DNA from: an uncultured Cohaesibacter sp.
GTDB taxonomy: Bacteria; Pseudomonadota; Alphaproteobacteria; Rhizobiales; Cohaesibacteraceae
NCBI RefSeq assembly: GCF_963664735.1
Contig: NZ_OY761553.1
Span: forward strand, 4,399,001-4,463,000
DNA: 64,000 nucleotides
Direction of reading: 5' to 3'
Made by a program: the position numbers and the translations under genes. Under the pieces are notes generated by a model. That model was not told the DNA's origin. It searched no databases and saw only the letters and a list, made by a program, of their open reading frames with translations. Positions 18,516-27,726 of the stretch are shown here, one piece after another (the first letter of the stretch is position 1; every line of letters begins with the position of its first letter).

Positions 18516-19856
18516 ATGGTACAGGAACTGATCAGCAAATTGGAAGATATCAGCCCTAGGCATTCCTTTGGGCGTGTAGCTTCGATTCAAGGCCACTTGG
18601 TCGAAGTGGTGGGGCCGCTTTTTGAAATGAGTGTGGGGTCCATGCTGCATATTCATGTGGATGGGCGTCCACCGATTAAGTGTGAGGTGGTCGGGTTTTC
18701 CTCCGATCGTGCCCTGTGTCTGCCATATTCCGAACTCGACGGGATAAGGCTTGGAAGCCGGGCGGAGCTGCATGGCCCTGCCGTGGTGCGCCCGACCAAG
18801 GAGTGGCTTGGGCGCATGGTCAATGCGTTTGGCGAACCGATTGACGGCAAGGGGCCGCTGGCGCGCGGTCATGAATCCGTAGCCCTGAGAGGAAAGCCTC
18901 CAGCAGCTCACAAGCGCATGAGAGTGGGTGGCCCCATGGATCTTGGGGTGAGGGCGCTTAACACGTTCATAACCCTTTGTGAGGGTCAGAGAATGGGTAT
19001 TTTCGCTGGCTCAGGTGTTGGCAAATCGGTGCTGCTCTCCATGTTGGCGCGTAACGCCAGTTCCGAGGTCAACATCATTGGCCTCATCGGTGAACGAGGG
19101 CGAGAGGTGCAGGAGTTCGTTGAGGATGATTTGGGGGAAGAGGGCCTCAAGCGTTCCATTGTTGTCGTCGCGACCTCTGATGAAATGGCCTTGATGCGTC
19201 GGCAGGCCGCCTATCTGACACTTGCCCTTTCGGAATTTTTTCGCAGGCAAGGCAAACAGGTTCTGTGCATGATGGACTCTGTTACCCGCTTTGCGCAGGC
19301 TCAGCGCGAGATAGGCCTTGCGGCCGGAGAACCGCCAACTTCCAAGGGATATACCCCCACAGTTTTCGCAGAATTGCCAAAATTATTGGAAAGAGCGGGG
19401 CCTGGTGAAAAAAATGAGGGTGCTGTTACCGGACTTTTTACTGTTTTAGTGGAAGGTGATAATCACAATGAGCCTGTAGCGGATGCTGTTCGTGGTATTC
19501 TGGATGGACATATCGTTATGGAAAGGGCCATTGCTGAGAGGGGAAGGTACCCGGCGATAAACATTTTGAAATCTGTTTCGCGTACACTCCCCAAAGCTGC
19601 CGATCCGGCCTTTTGGCCATATGTACTAAAGGCTCGGCAATTTATGGCGACCTATTCGGATATGGAAGAGTTGATCCGATTGGGAGCCTATAAACAGGGA
19701 AGCGATCCAAATGTGGATTTGGCTATCGCTCTTCACGAACCGCTGGAAACGTTCCTTACGCAGAATAAGGGAGAGGCAACCAGCATTGAAGAGGGATACC
19801 AAGCGTTACAGTCCATACTTGGTGCGCAATCCGTAACGGGTAATTCGGGGCTTTAA
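18516..19856 (+). CDS. fliI: Flagellar type III export ATPase FliI
   Basis: F1-beta-like ATPase that energises unloading of export substrates at the flagellar base. Walker A is [12 protein letters not shown], Walker [21 protein letters not shown], and [23 protein letters not shown] is a hallmark of FliI/YscN. The N-terminal barrel and the C-terminal helical region are complete (about 447 residues). ATG 18516 is chosen over TTG 18510 because the AAAGG ribosome site leaves proper spacing only for the ATG. It is followed 13 bp later by fliJ. It is unlinked from the fliF operon (opposite strand). Confidence 0.95.
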   Translation: MVQELISKLEDISPRHSFGRVASIQGHLVEVVGPLFEMSVGSMLHIHVDGRPPIKCEVVGFSSDRALCLPYSELDGIRLGSRAELHGPAVVRPTKEWLGRMVNAFGEPIDGKGPLARGHESVALRGKPPAAHKRMRVGGPMDLGVRALNTFITLCEGQRMGIFAGSGVGKSVLLSMLARNASSEVNIIGLIGERGREVQEFVEDDLGEEGLKRSIVVVATSDEMALMRRQAAYLTLALSEFFRRQGKQVLCMMDSVTRFAQAQREIGLAAGEPPTSKGYTPTVFAELPKLLERAGPGEKNEGAVTGLFTVLVEGDNHNEPVADAVRGILDGHIVMERAIAERGRYPAINILKSVSRTLPKAADPAFWPYVLKARQFMATYSDMEELIRLGAYKQGSDPNVDLAIALHEPLETFLTQNKGEATSIEEGYQALQSILGAQSVTGNSGL

Positions 19857-19869
19857 GGAGTATTGAGTA

Positions 19870-20283
19870 ATGAAGTCGCGCGAAAGTCTTATCCGTCTGA
19901 AACGCTTTCAAGTTGATGAAAAGCGGCGTCAGGTGGGACAAATCGAATTGATGGTTACTGAATTCGAAGGCATGATTCGGGATCTCGATGCACAAATTGC
20001 GATCGAGGAAGAAAAGGCCGGGATCAGTGATATCGCTCATTTTGCTTATCCGACCTTTGCGAAAGCAGCCATTCAACGCAAGGAAAACCTGCAGGTCTCG
20101 ATTGATGATCTGAATGAACAGCTCGAACGGGCGCAGGACCAGTTGCGCGAAGCTGTTGCAGACATGAAAAAAGTGGAAATGCTCGAGGAGCGCGACCACC
20201 AGCGCGAACAGGCGGCTCGCGATCAGGCCGAACAAGATGAGCTTGACGATTTCGCCATGATTGGCCACAGGCGCGGGCGCTAG
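19870..20283 (+). CDS. fliJ: Flagellar export chaperone FliJ
   Basis: 137-residue, almost wholly alpha-helical and highly charged coiled-coil protein (RESLIRLKRFQVDEKRRQVG at the start, then long E/Q/R-rich helices). Position directly after fliI, size and coiled-coil character fit FliJ, the rotor-like stalk of the export ATPase. FliJ proteins diverge strongly, so the call rests mainly on context. Confidence 0.85.
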   Translation: MKSRESLIRLKRFQVDEKRRQVGQIELMVTEFEGMIRDLDAQIAIEEEKAGISDIAHFAYPTFAKAAIQRKENLQVSIDDLNEQLERAQDQLREAVADMKKVEMLEERDHQREQAARDQAEQDELDDFAMIGHRRGR

Positions 20284-20363
20284 AGCGGCCAGAAATTCAC
20301 AGGATCCCGGATTGTTCTTCCAGCATTGGCTGGCCGAAATCTGAGGGTCTTGATACTCCTTTG

Positions 20364-20396
20364 CCGGATTTGACCCTTTTCAGGCGACAAATCCGG
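20364..20396 (+). terminator. Possible terminator after fliJ
   Basis: CCGGATTTG and CAAATCCGG form a perfect 9-bp stem with a 15-nt loop. A T-run (GTGTTTTTTTC) follows only after 11 bases, so termination is uncertain. Confidence 0.45.
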
Positions 20397-20500
20397 ACCC
20401 CTATTTGTGTTTTTTTCATAAATGGGGAATGGGTGGTGGCTTACACAAGACAAATCGGATAATGCTGTCGCTGCATAAAACCAAATGCAGCAGGTTCGCG

Positions 20501-21037
20501 ATGGCGCAAGTTTCCCTTTTTTTTGTAAGCCATGACGGGCAGACCAAGAAGATCGCCCGCACGCTTTCAGACCATCTTGTCGAGAAAGGCCATTCATTGA
20601 GGCTGTTTGACCTTGATGAAACAGAACCTTCAGCTCTGGATGTGGAAACCGCAGACCTCAATATCGTTCTCGCTGCGATCCGTTATGGACACCATCTGAA
20701 GCCGGCAGAGCGCTTTCTCAAGATATTTGCTGGCGCACTCGGTGCCAAGCCGCTGGTGATGCTTTCGGTCAATCTGACGGCTCGCAAACCACACAAGAGA
20801 ACAATCGACAATAGTATTTACTTGCAGAAATGGCTTAAGTTGCACCCGCTCAATCCCGTAATTGTCAGAGCGATTGCCGGAAAACTCGATTATCCAAGCT
20901 ATGGCTTTTTCGATCGCTTCATGATCCAGTTGATCATGCGCATCACCAAGGGGCCGACAGATCCCGGCGAGACGATTGAATTTACAGATTGGGATCAGGT
21001 CAGGGAGTTGTCAGAAGAGATCTCTGGACTCCTTTGA
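20501..21037 (+). CDS. hemG: HemG-like flavodoxin-fold protoporphyrinogen oxidase
   Basis: About 178 residues with a flavodoxin fold: FMN phosphate loop SHDGQTKKIA at residues 8-17 and a long-chain flavodoxin core. The C-terminal IMRITKGPTDP plus DWDQVRELSEEI stretch resembles the HemG-specific extension. HemG oxidises protoporphyrinogen IX using the quinone pool, late in heme synthesis. The start at ATG 20501 (MAQVSLFFVSHDG) fits the family; upstream in-frame codons add 32 unlikely residues. Alphaproteobacteria more often use HemJ, so this gene is a little unexpected. A PqiA-like membrane gene follows 53 bp later. Confidence 0.82.
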   Translation: MAQVSLFFVSHDGQTKKIARTLSDHLVEKGHSLRLFDLDETEPSALDVETADLNIVLAAIRYGHHLKPAERFLKIFAGALGAKPLVMLSVNLTARKPHKRTIDNSIYLQKWLKLHPLNPVIVRAIAGKLDYPSYGFFDRFMIQLIMRITKGPTDPGETIEFTDWDQVRELSEEISGLL

Positions 21038-21090
21038 GCAATGCGTGCATTGAGACATCGGTTGCGTTTGTCTATTCGCCGTTGGGGGGC

Positions 21091-21534
21091 ATGTGGTTGG
21101 CTTCTTTTCTTTTACCGATATTACTGGCAATTGCCGCCTTTTCCTTTGGGCTTGGAATAACCTTGCCTCTGGTGTCGCTGGATAAACTGCTTTTTTTCAC
21201 TGAAACGCCATCGCTTTCTACCATCATTATGGGATTGTGGGAGCAAGGTGAATTTGTGCTGGCGCTCGTCATCGTGGCTTTTTCAGTGCTCTTTCCCGCA
21301 GTCAAAATCCTTTTGCTCCACATCGCAGTCTATCGAGGGCGAAAATCGCGGTCTTTGGCGGTGCTGTCCGTGGTCAGTAAATGGTCAATGATGGATGTGC
21401 TTCTCGTTGCTCTGGTCATCTTTTCTGCCAAGACCAGCGGGTTGGCCACGGCTTCCGCCATGCCGGGAATCTGGTTTTATGGCTCTGCGACCCTGGCGTC
21501 GGTGGTTGCCTCGGTGTTGATCAACAAAAAATAG
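21091..21534 (+). CDS. Small PqiA-like integral membrane protein
   Basis: About 147 residues with four predicted membrane helices: WLASFLLPILLAIAAFSFGLG, the LWEQGEFVLALVIVAFSVLF region, a third at about 95-115, and the C-terminal SATLASVVASVLI. Motifs LPLVSLDKLLFFTETPS, LFPAVKILLLH and KWSMMDVLLVA match one half of paraquat-inducible protein A. PqiA proteins work with MCE-domain lipid-transport systems in the envelope, but no pqiB/pqiC is nearby. ATG 21091 is chosen because longer forms would overlap hemG in another frame; the ribosome site is poor, so the start is uncertain. Confidence 0.75.
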   Translation: MWLASFLLPILLAIAAFSFGLGITLPLVSLDKLLFFTETPSLSTIIMGLWEQGEFVLALVIVAFSVLFPAVKILLLHIAVYRGRKSRSLAVLSVVSKWSMMDVLLVALVIFSAKTSGLATASAMPGIWFYGSATLASVVASVLINKK

Positions 21535-21631
21535 CCTTCAAAAAGTCGAATGACTTAATGGATCGGGCCATAATTTTAACGGCTGATCGTGCAAAAAGAC
21601 GCAGTGATTTTTGGTTTTTTGCAAGGCTGTC

Positions 21632-23794
21632 TCAAATTGATCCAACAGTCTTAAGCCGAACTCTGGTGTGGATCTCGTTTTGGCTGAGAACGGTTGTGTG
21701 CGCCCGGAAACGTTCGATAATAGAACGGACATATGGGCGTATTAGTGGAGAGGTCAGCAATACGGGAATTTCACCTATCTGTGCTGCATCTTCATAGCCA
21801 TCGCGCACCAAGCCGACAAACTCTTGCAATTTGCTAGGAGCCATTGCGAGCTGCTTTTCGTCTCCATCTCCGATAAGGGCGCTGCTGAATTCCTTCTCCC
21901 ATTTTGGAGAAAGAGTGAGTATTGGCAGATAGCCCCCCGGAGCCAGATTGCTTGCACATATTTGTAGAGACAAACGGCGACGAACATGCTCGGTCATGGT
22001 CTGGATGGAACGGGTGAAGCCGGACGCATCGGCAATACCTTCCAGAATGGCAGACAGGTCGCGGATGGAAATTCGCTCGGCCAGCATGGCTTGCAAAACG
22101 CGCTGTATACCAGAAATGGTGATCTGGTTCGGCACAATGTCTTCGATGAGTTTCTTCTGTTCCTTGGGAAGTTCGTCGAGCAGACCTTGTACAACCGCAT
22201 AGGAGAGCAACTCGCCCATGTTGGCTTTGATGATTTCTGTCAGATGCGTCGAAATGACTGTGGCCGGGTCGACAACGGTAAGGCCCAGAATAGCAGCTTC
22301 TTCTCGCAAGGAACCGTCGATCCACACAGCAGGCAGGCCGAAGGTCGGCTCTGCCGTTTTGATGCCAGGTAAGGAAATGTCCGCGCCGGTCGGATCCATC
22401 GTCATGAATTGGTTTGGATAGACGACGCCACGACCCACCTCGACTTCCTTGACCTTGAGCACATAATCATTGGCCTGGAGCTGGACGTTGTCCATGATGC
22501 GGACAGCAGGCATGATGAAGCCCATTTCAGAAGCCAATTGGCGACGCAGCGCCTTGATCTGGTCGGTGAGTGCCTGGGATGCATTGCCGTTCGCCATACT
22601 GATAAGGCCATAGCCAAGTTCAAGACGCAGCTCGTCCATTTTGAGCACTTCGCTGATCGACTCTTCTTTTGGAGGTTCGGCTTCTTGCAGCTCTTTCTGC
22701 TTTTTCTCGATGACTTCCTTAATGGCCTTTTGCTTGTGCTTCTGGCTTGCCTTGAAGGAGAGGTAGCCAGCGCCAACGCCGAGCGTTACGAACGGGATGA
22801 GCGGCATGCCCGGCAGGAAAGCCATCACGAGCATGACTGCAGAGGACATGCCCAGAGCTTTGGGATAGCCGGAAAGCTGGTCAACAAGTGCCTTGTCTGC
22901 CGAGCCACTGACACCTGCTTTGGAAACCAGAATACCGGCAGCTGTGGAAACGATCAGCGCCGGAATTTGGGAAACAAGACCATCGCCGATGGTGAGCAGG
23001 GTATAGGACTGTGCCGCATCGCTGAAAGCCATGTCCTTTTGAACGACACCAATGATGATGCCGCCAAGCACATTGATGAAGGTAATGATGAGGCCAGCGA
23101 TGGCGTCGCCGCGAACGAACTTGCTGGCACCATCCATGGCGCCAAAGAAGGTGCTTTCGTCGGAAAGATCCTTGCGGCGCTTCTTGGCTTCTTCCTCGTT
23201 GATCAATCCTGCGGAAAGGTCCGCGTCAATGGCCATCTGTTTGCCGGGCATGGCGTCAAGGGTGAAGCGGGCGGCGACTTCTGCGATACGGCCTGAACCC
23301 TTGGTGATGACAACGAAGTTCACCGTCACCAGAATGGCAAAGACGATCACGCCGATAACGAAGTTACCGCGCGTCACGAAATTACCAAATGCCTCGATGA
23401 CGTTGCCAGCCGCGCCGGATCCTTCATGGCCATTGGCCAGAATGAGGCGCGTGGAAGCTAGGTTCAGCGCCAGCCGCAACATGGTCGAGACCAGCAGGAT
23501 GGTCGGGAAGGAGGAAAACTCCAACGGCGCTTTGATGAACAGGGATGTCATCAGGATGAGCACAGAAAAGATGATGGATATCGCCAGAAACATATCCATG
23601 AAAGCCGACGGCAGCGGCAAAATCATGACGACGAGAATGGTCATGACGCCGATTGCGAGGCCCAGATCTCCCTGTCTCAGAAACGTGATTGCATTGCTCA
23701 ACTGGTCGAGCGGCGACGCACCCCGTGAGCCCGTTGCTCCGGAGGTATCTGTTGCGGTCGTTTCCGCCGCTACTGTTGCGTCTGCATCACTCAT
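21632..23794 (-). CDS. flhA: Flagellar export gate protein FlhA
   Basis: 720 residues. An Ala/Thr-rich N-terminus is followed by eight predicted membrane helices (residues about 40-340), with the conserved FHIPEP-region equivalent (FVVITKGSGRIAEVAARFTLDAMPGKQMAIDADLSAG). A large cytoplasmic domain follows (ELRLELGYGL; VWIDGSLREEAAILGLTVVDP; QKLIEDIVP-type motif). FlhA forms the proton-driven export gate ring and docks substrates and chaperones. It is last gene of the fliF operon, 78 bp after flbD. Confidence 0.96.
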   Translation of the reverse strand: MSDADATVAAETTATDTSGATGSRGASPLDQLSNAITFLRQGDLGLAIGVMTILVVMILPLPSAFMDMFLAISIIFSVLILMTSLFIKAPLEFSSFPTILLVSTMLRLALNLASTRLILANGHEGSGAAGNVIEAFGNFVTRGNFVIGVIVFAILVTVNFVVITKGSGRIAEVAARFTLDAMPGKQMAIDADLSAGLINEEEAKKRRKDLSDESTFFGAMDGASKFVRGDAIAGLIITFINVLGGIIIGVVQKDMAFSDAAQSYTLLTIGDGLVSQIPALIVSTAAGILVSKAGVSGSADKALVDQLSGYPKALGMSSAVMLVMAFLPGMPLIPFVTLGVGAGYLSFKASQKHKQKAIKEVIEKKQKELQEAEPPKEESISEVLKMDELRLELGYGLISMANGNASQALTDQIKALRRQLASEMGFIMPAVRIMDNVQLQANDYVLKVKEVEVGRGVVYPNQFMTMDPTGADISLPGIKTAEPTFGLPAVWIDGSLREEAAILGLTVVDPATVISTHLTEIIKANMGELLSYAVVQGLLDELPKEQKKLIEDIVPNQITISGIQRVLQAMLAERISIRDLSAILEGIADASGFTRSIQTMTEHVRRRLSLQICASNLAPGGYLPILTLSPKWEKEFSSALIGDGDEKQLAMAPSKLQEFVGLVRDGYEDAAQIGEIPVLLTSPLIRPYVRSIIERFRAHTTVLSQNEIHTRVRLKTVGSI

Positions 23795-23872
23795 TCTGAG
23801 GGTCCATCACAAAGGGAACTTCTGTTTATTTATGTCTTGATTCTAGACAATTCCAAAGCAGGAGTTTTCAGT

Positions 23873-25246
23873 TTAACCAGCTTGTCTGGCTTCTCCCGGC
23901 TGAGGGATGTCGACGCCTTCGTCCGAATATTGCTTCAATTTGTTGCGCAATGTGCGGATCGATATACCCAGAATGTTGGCCGCATGGGTGCGGTTGCCAA
24001 GGCAATGGTCGAGTGTGTCGAGGATCAGATCCTGCTCCACTTCCGCGACGGTGTGCCCCACAAGCGTTCGGGTTACGCCCTCGGCCGCGATAACCGCTTG
24101 AGCGGCCGGGCCGGTCGCCATGCCGATGATGGTTTCATCCATGCGGCTGCCATCAGGCATACGCAGGGCTTCTGCGCCGATCTCTACGCCAGTTGCCAGA
24201 AGAACGGCTCGGTGGATGGTGTTTTCCAGCTCACGCACGTTGCCCTGCCAGTTGTTGGCATGAAGATGACGGTAGCATTCTGTGCTCAGTTTGCGCTGTG
24301 GCAGGCCATTGGCCTGTGCATATTTGTCGGCAAAGTGCGCCGCCAGAAGGTCAATGTCCTGTGGGCGTTCGCGCAGAGGCGGAATCTGCAAGTTGATTAC
24401 ATTGAGGCGGAAGAGAAGGTCTTCGCGGAAGTTGCCAGCACGGACTTCATCGGCCAAATTGCGGTTCGATGTGGCAAGAATGCGAATGTCGACGGGCACG
24501 GGCTTGGTGCCGCCAACCCGGTCAATGACCCTTTCCTGAATGGCGCGCAGCAGTTTTGCCTGCAGGCGAATGTCCATTTCGGAGATTTCATCGAGTAGTA
24601 GCGTGCCGCCATTTGCTTCCTCGAATTTGCCGATCCGGCGGGCTATGGCGCCGGTAAAGGCTCCTTTTTCATGACCAAACAGTTCTGATTCGAGCAGATT
24701 TTCCGGGATCGCTGCGCAGTTGACCGATACGAATGGCTGTGACGAACGGCGAGAATGGGCGTGCAAGTGACGGGCCAGAACTTCCTTGCCGGTTCCACTC
24801 TCGCCAGTGATTAAAACGGACGCATCGCTGGGTGCAATCTGGTTGGCCAATTGCACAACGTTGCTCATGGCCGGATCTCTATGGAGCAGGTCGCCCTGGT
24901 CTTTCGAAACCGCTTCCAGAACGGCTGCGATGATTTCCGGATCCGGCGGCAGCGGGATATATTCCTTTGCGCCAGCCCGGATGGCGTTGACGGCGGCGCG
25001 CGCATCATTTTCAACGCCGCAGGCAATGACCGGAATGGTGATATGCTCGGATTCGAGGGATTTGATCAGGTTGGCGATATCAAGTTTGACATCAATCATC
25101 ATCAAATCCGCTCCGCGCCCGGCGCGAAGGTGGCTAATGGCCATTTGTGTGGTTTCTGCATGGGAAACCTGAGCACCACGATCCAAGGCAATTTTGGTTG
25201 CTTGGGAAAGCTGGCCATTGAGAGTACCGGTAATAAGCAGGCGCAT
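23873..25246 (-). CDS. flbD: Sigma-54-dependent flagellar regulator FlbD
   Basis: 457 residues: degenerate receiver (1-115), AAA+ domain (about 125-355) and Fis-type HTH. The AAA+ part has Walker A GESGTGKE, the sigma-54 contact loop ESELFGHEKGAFTGA and GGTLLLDEISEM; the HTH is ANILGISIRTLRNKL. The receiver keeps an Asp in MMIDVKLD but lacks the usual paired acidic residues at its start (LLITGTLNG), so activity is probably not set by normal phosphorylation. In Caulobacter FlbD is likewise degenerate and controlled by FliX. It should activate late flagellar promoters with sigma-54; a candidate target precedes fliK. Confidence 0.92.
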   Translation of the reverse strand: MRLLITGTLNGQLSQATKIALDRGAQVSHAETTQMAISHLRAGRGADLMMIDVKLDIANLIKSLESEHITIPVIACGVENDARAAVNAIRAGAKEYIPLPPDPEIIAAVLEAVSKDQGDLLHRDPAMSNVVQLANQIAPSDASVLITGESGTGKEVLARHLHAHSRRSSQPFVSVNCAAIPENLLESELFGHEKGAFTGAIARRIGKFEEANGGTLLLDEISEMDIRLQAKLLRAIQERVIDRVGGTKPVPVDIRILATSNRNLADEVRAGNFREDLLFRLNVINLQIPPLRERPQDIDLLAAHFADKYAQANGLPQRKLSTECYRHLHANNWQGNVRELENTIHRAVLLATGVEIGAEALRMPDGSRMDETIIGMATGPAAQAVIAAEGVTRTLVGHTVAEVEQDLILDTLDHCLGNRTHAANILGISIRTLRNKLKQYSDEGVDIPQPGEARQAG

Positions 25247-25260
25247 TTTTTTCTTCCAAC

Positions 25261-25602
25261 CTATTTTTCAGTTTTGATGATTTCAGTCATGGTTACGCCG
25301 AGTTTTTCCTCGACAAGCACGACTTCGCCACGCGCAACGAGGCGCGAGTTCACATAAATATCGACAGCTTCACCGACCTTGCGGTCCAGTTCCAGAACAT
25401 TGCCAACATCCAGATTGAGCAGTTCACTGACGGGCATTTTTGCCCGACCCAGAATTGCCGAAACCTTCACTGGAACGTCAAAGACTGCTTCCAGATCGGC
25501 TGCATTCTTTTGGACACCGTCTTCGTCCATTGCCGCTTTCGCTATAGCTTGCGCATTCTGTTCTTGCAAAGCGAGGCCGTCATTGTCGTCGTCTGCGCTC
25601 AT
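25261..25602 (-). CDS. fliN: Flagellar motor switch protein FliN
   Basis: 113 residues. The C-terminal ~75 residues (VFDVPVKVSAILGRAKMPV through EVVLVEEKLGVTMTEI) form the SpoA domain of the C-ring protein FliN, preceded by a short acidic N-terminus. Within the switch it binds CheY and docks FliH-FliI. It overlaps fliH by four bases. Confidence 0.93.
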   Translation of the reverse strand: MSADDDNDGLALQEQNAQAIAKAAMDEDGVQKNAADLEAVFDVPVKVSAILGRAKMPVSELLNLDVGNVLELDRKVGEAVDIYVNSRLVARGEVVLVEEKLGVTMTEIIKTEK

Positions 25603-26543
25603 TTGCTTTCTCCCTTTGCGGTCTGGGTGGCATCCGCAGCCAAAGCAGCTTCAATTGCATCTTTCGGTGTCGAAACCACATGTTCCTCATCCGATGCTGC
25701 ACCCGATGGAATTTCTGATGTTTCTGGTAAAGCACTGCCTTCGGTCATTGATGGATCGTCTGTTTCATCGGCGACAGAGCCATCAGTGCCATCAGTGCCT
25801 GAATTGGTTTGTTCGTCATTCGGTTCGCCTGCGGACAGGTGGTCCGACGGGGTCTCTTGCTCAGCTTCTTCTTCAGCTTCTTGAGATGCGTCCGGGTCGT
25901 CAGGCACGTGGGCGAAATGATCGTTGATCAGCTTTTCAACCTGCCGAATAGAACTGCGCAAGTTACGGCCAATGCCACCGTCGACCCATTCCACTTCGCA
26001 ATCTCCCGGCATGATCACCGGGTCGGGAAGGATCGTCAGAGTGCCGCTAAAACCCAACTCTTCCATCTGCGCATCAACGGTCGCTTTAATGTCGTCTGCC
26101 ACAGCATCATTGAGGCGGATGGAAATGTGTGGTGTCTTGCGCAAAGGGGCCAGGATCTGGTTGAGCAGAGCCTGAATTTCGCCTTTTGGCTCTTGAGCAA
26201 CAAGTTTTTCTGCAAAGCGGGAAGCAAAAGCAAATGCAAGTTGGCTGGCGTCCTTTTCCAGACGCTGCATCAGCAAGCCCACTTCGGTATAGATCATCGC
26301 GACTTCTTCAACGATTTGCTTTTCCAGAGTGAGCTTTTTTTCGCTGGCGAGCTGTTCACGGTCTTCGCGGGCCTTGGCTTCCCCTTCAGCAAATGCCTGT
26401 TCTCTGGCTTCGGCAATAAGACGCTCGTGCTCGGCAACCGTAATCATCGGTTCGGGCGGAATTTCTTCGATTTGCTCTTCGATTTCCGGCTCTGGTGGAG
26501 CAGAAAAATCCAGATCAAACAGATAGCGAGCGGCTTGTGACAT
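25599..26543 (-). CDS. fliH: FliH-type regulator of the export ATPase
   Basis: 314 residues. Residues about 40-215 match the FliH/FlbE stator-like core: charged coiled coil (EAREQAFAEGEAKAREDREQ) then SIRLNDAVADDIKATVDA and DPVIMPGDCEVEWVDGGIGR. This position in the operon (between fliG and fliN) corresponds to flbE in Caulobacter. The last ~95 residues are a very acidic Asp/Glu/Ser/Thr-rich extension, not part of the family core and presumably disordered. FliH tethers and regulates FliI at the base. Confidence 0.87.
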   Translation of the reverse strand: MSQAARYLFDLDFSAPPEPEIEEQIEEIPPEPMITVAEHERLIAEAREQAFAEGEAKAREDREQLASEKKLTLEKQIVEEVAMIYTEVGLLMQRLEKDASQLAFAFASRFAEKLVAQEPKGEIQALLNQILAPLRKTPHISIRLNDAVADDIKATVDAQMEELGFSGTLTILPDPVIMPGDCEVEWVDGGIGRNLRSSIRQVEKLINDHFAHVPDDPDASQEAEEEAEQETPSDHLSAGEPNDEQTNSGTDGTDGSVADETDDPSMTEGSALPETSEIPSGAASDEEHVVSTPKDAIEAALAADATQTAKGESK

Positions 26544-26602
26544 TCTTGGGTTCCGAATTATCGTCCGGTTAAGGAGCGGTCTTTTGTTTGGTTTCAGTTG
26601 CA

Positions 26603-26628
26603 GGGCCAGAATGTTATGTGCTGGTCCC
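26603..26628 (-). repeat. Hairpin in the fliG-fliH gap
   Basis: GGGCCAG and CTGGTCCC pair across an 11-nt loop in the 107-bp gap, the only sizeable spacer inside the operon. No T-run follows; it could influence mRNA processing. Confidence 0.35.
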
Positions 26629-26650
26629 GTTTGGTTTTGAGCTCTCTTTA

Positions 26651-27718
26651 TTAGTAGATGAGTTCATCTTCGCTATTGCCTTTGGCGATCATGATTTCAC
26701 CGCGGGCCGCAAGATCTTTGGCCATATTGACCATTGCGCCTTGAGCTTCGTCTACATCGCGCAAGCGAACCGGTCCCATGCTTTCCATATCCTCTTGCAA
26801 CATGGCGCCTGCGCGTTGAGACATGTTGTCCATGAATAGAGAACGAATTGTTTCGTTGGCGCCTTTGAGGGCGAGAGCCAGAATGTCTTTTTCGATATTC
26901 TGCAGCAGAGCCTGAACGCCGCTGGCATCCAGTTTGCTGAGATCTTCGAAGGTGAACATGAGCTGCTTGATCTTTTCGGCCGATTCCCTGTTTTCCTCTT
27001 CCAGGGCAGCAAGAAGTCTTGCTTCTGTCTGGCGATCGAAATTGTTGAAGATGTCAGCCATGACTTCGTGAGCATCACGGCGCTGGGTGGTGGAAAGGTT
27101 CGACATGAATTCGATGCGCAGGGTCTGCTCGACCTTTTCAAGCACTTCCTTCTGAACTGCTTCCATGGAGAGCATGCGGTTAATGACTTCCAAGCCAAAA
27201 TCTTCAGGCATAATGGAAAGCACCTTGGCTGCATGGTCCGACTTGATCTTCGAGAGAACCACGGCCACCGTTTGCGGATATTCGTTCTTCAGGTAGTTGG
27301 CGAGCACGTTTTCCTGAACGTTGGAGAGTTTCTCCCACATGTTACGGCCTGCCGGGCCACGAATTTCTTCCATGATTGCGTTGACGCGTTCTTCCGGCAG
27401 GAAAGAAGCCAAGAGACGTTCGGTCGAATCGTAGTTGCCAGTAACTGCGCCTTTGGATGAAATACGCGAGACAAATTCGATAATCAGATTATCCAGCATG
27501 TTCGGCGTGATGCCGCCCAGTTTTGACATGGCGATGGATACTTGCTTGATTTCGATATCGTCAAGGCGACTCCAAATTGGGCCACCGTGCTCATCGCCCA
27601 GAGCCAACAGAATGATGGATGCCTTTTCTGCGCCATTGAGTTCTCGCTCTTCATGTTCCTCCGAAACGGACGCTCTAGAGCTCTGAACATTTGAAAGTGC
27701 TGTTGCTGCCGGAGCCAT
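26651..27718 (-). CDS. fliG: Flagellar motor switch protein FliG
   Basis: 355 residues with N, middle and C domains: [15 protein letters not shown] at the start, the [23 protein letters not shown] middle motif (EHPQ-like), and the C-terminal torque helix region [25 protein letters not shown] with the charged residues that meet the stator. It joins the MS-ring (FliF) to the C-ring. Located 9 bp after fliF. An N-terminal ~25-residue Ser/Glu-rich extension is longer than in E. coli. Confidence 0.96.
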   Translation of the reverse strand: MAPAATALSNVQSSRASVSEEHEERELNGAEKASIILLALGDEHGGPIWSRLDDIEIKQVSIAMSKLGGITPNMLDNLIIEFVSRISSKGAVTGNYDSTERLLASFLPEERVNAIMEEIRGPAGRNMWEKLSNVQENVLANYLKNEYPQTVAVVLSKIKSDHAAKVLSIMPEDFGLEVINRMLSMEAVQKEVLEKVEQTLRIEFMSNLSTTQRRDAHEVMADIFNNFDRQTEARLLAALEEENRESAEKIKQLMFTFEDLSKLDASGVQALLQNIEKDILALALKGANETIRSLFMDNMSQRAGAMLQEDMESMGPVRLRDVDEAQGAMVNMAKDLAARGEIMIAKGNSEDELIY

Positions 27719-27726
27719 TTTCTACC

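Noticed and set aside
22409-23296. 295-codon plus-strand frame opposite flhA
   Set aside because: Antisense shadow of a strongly conserved export gene.
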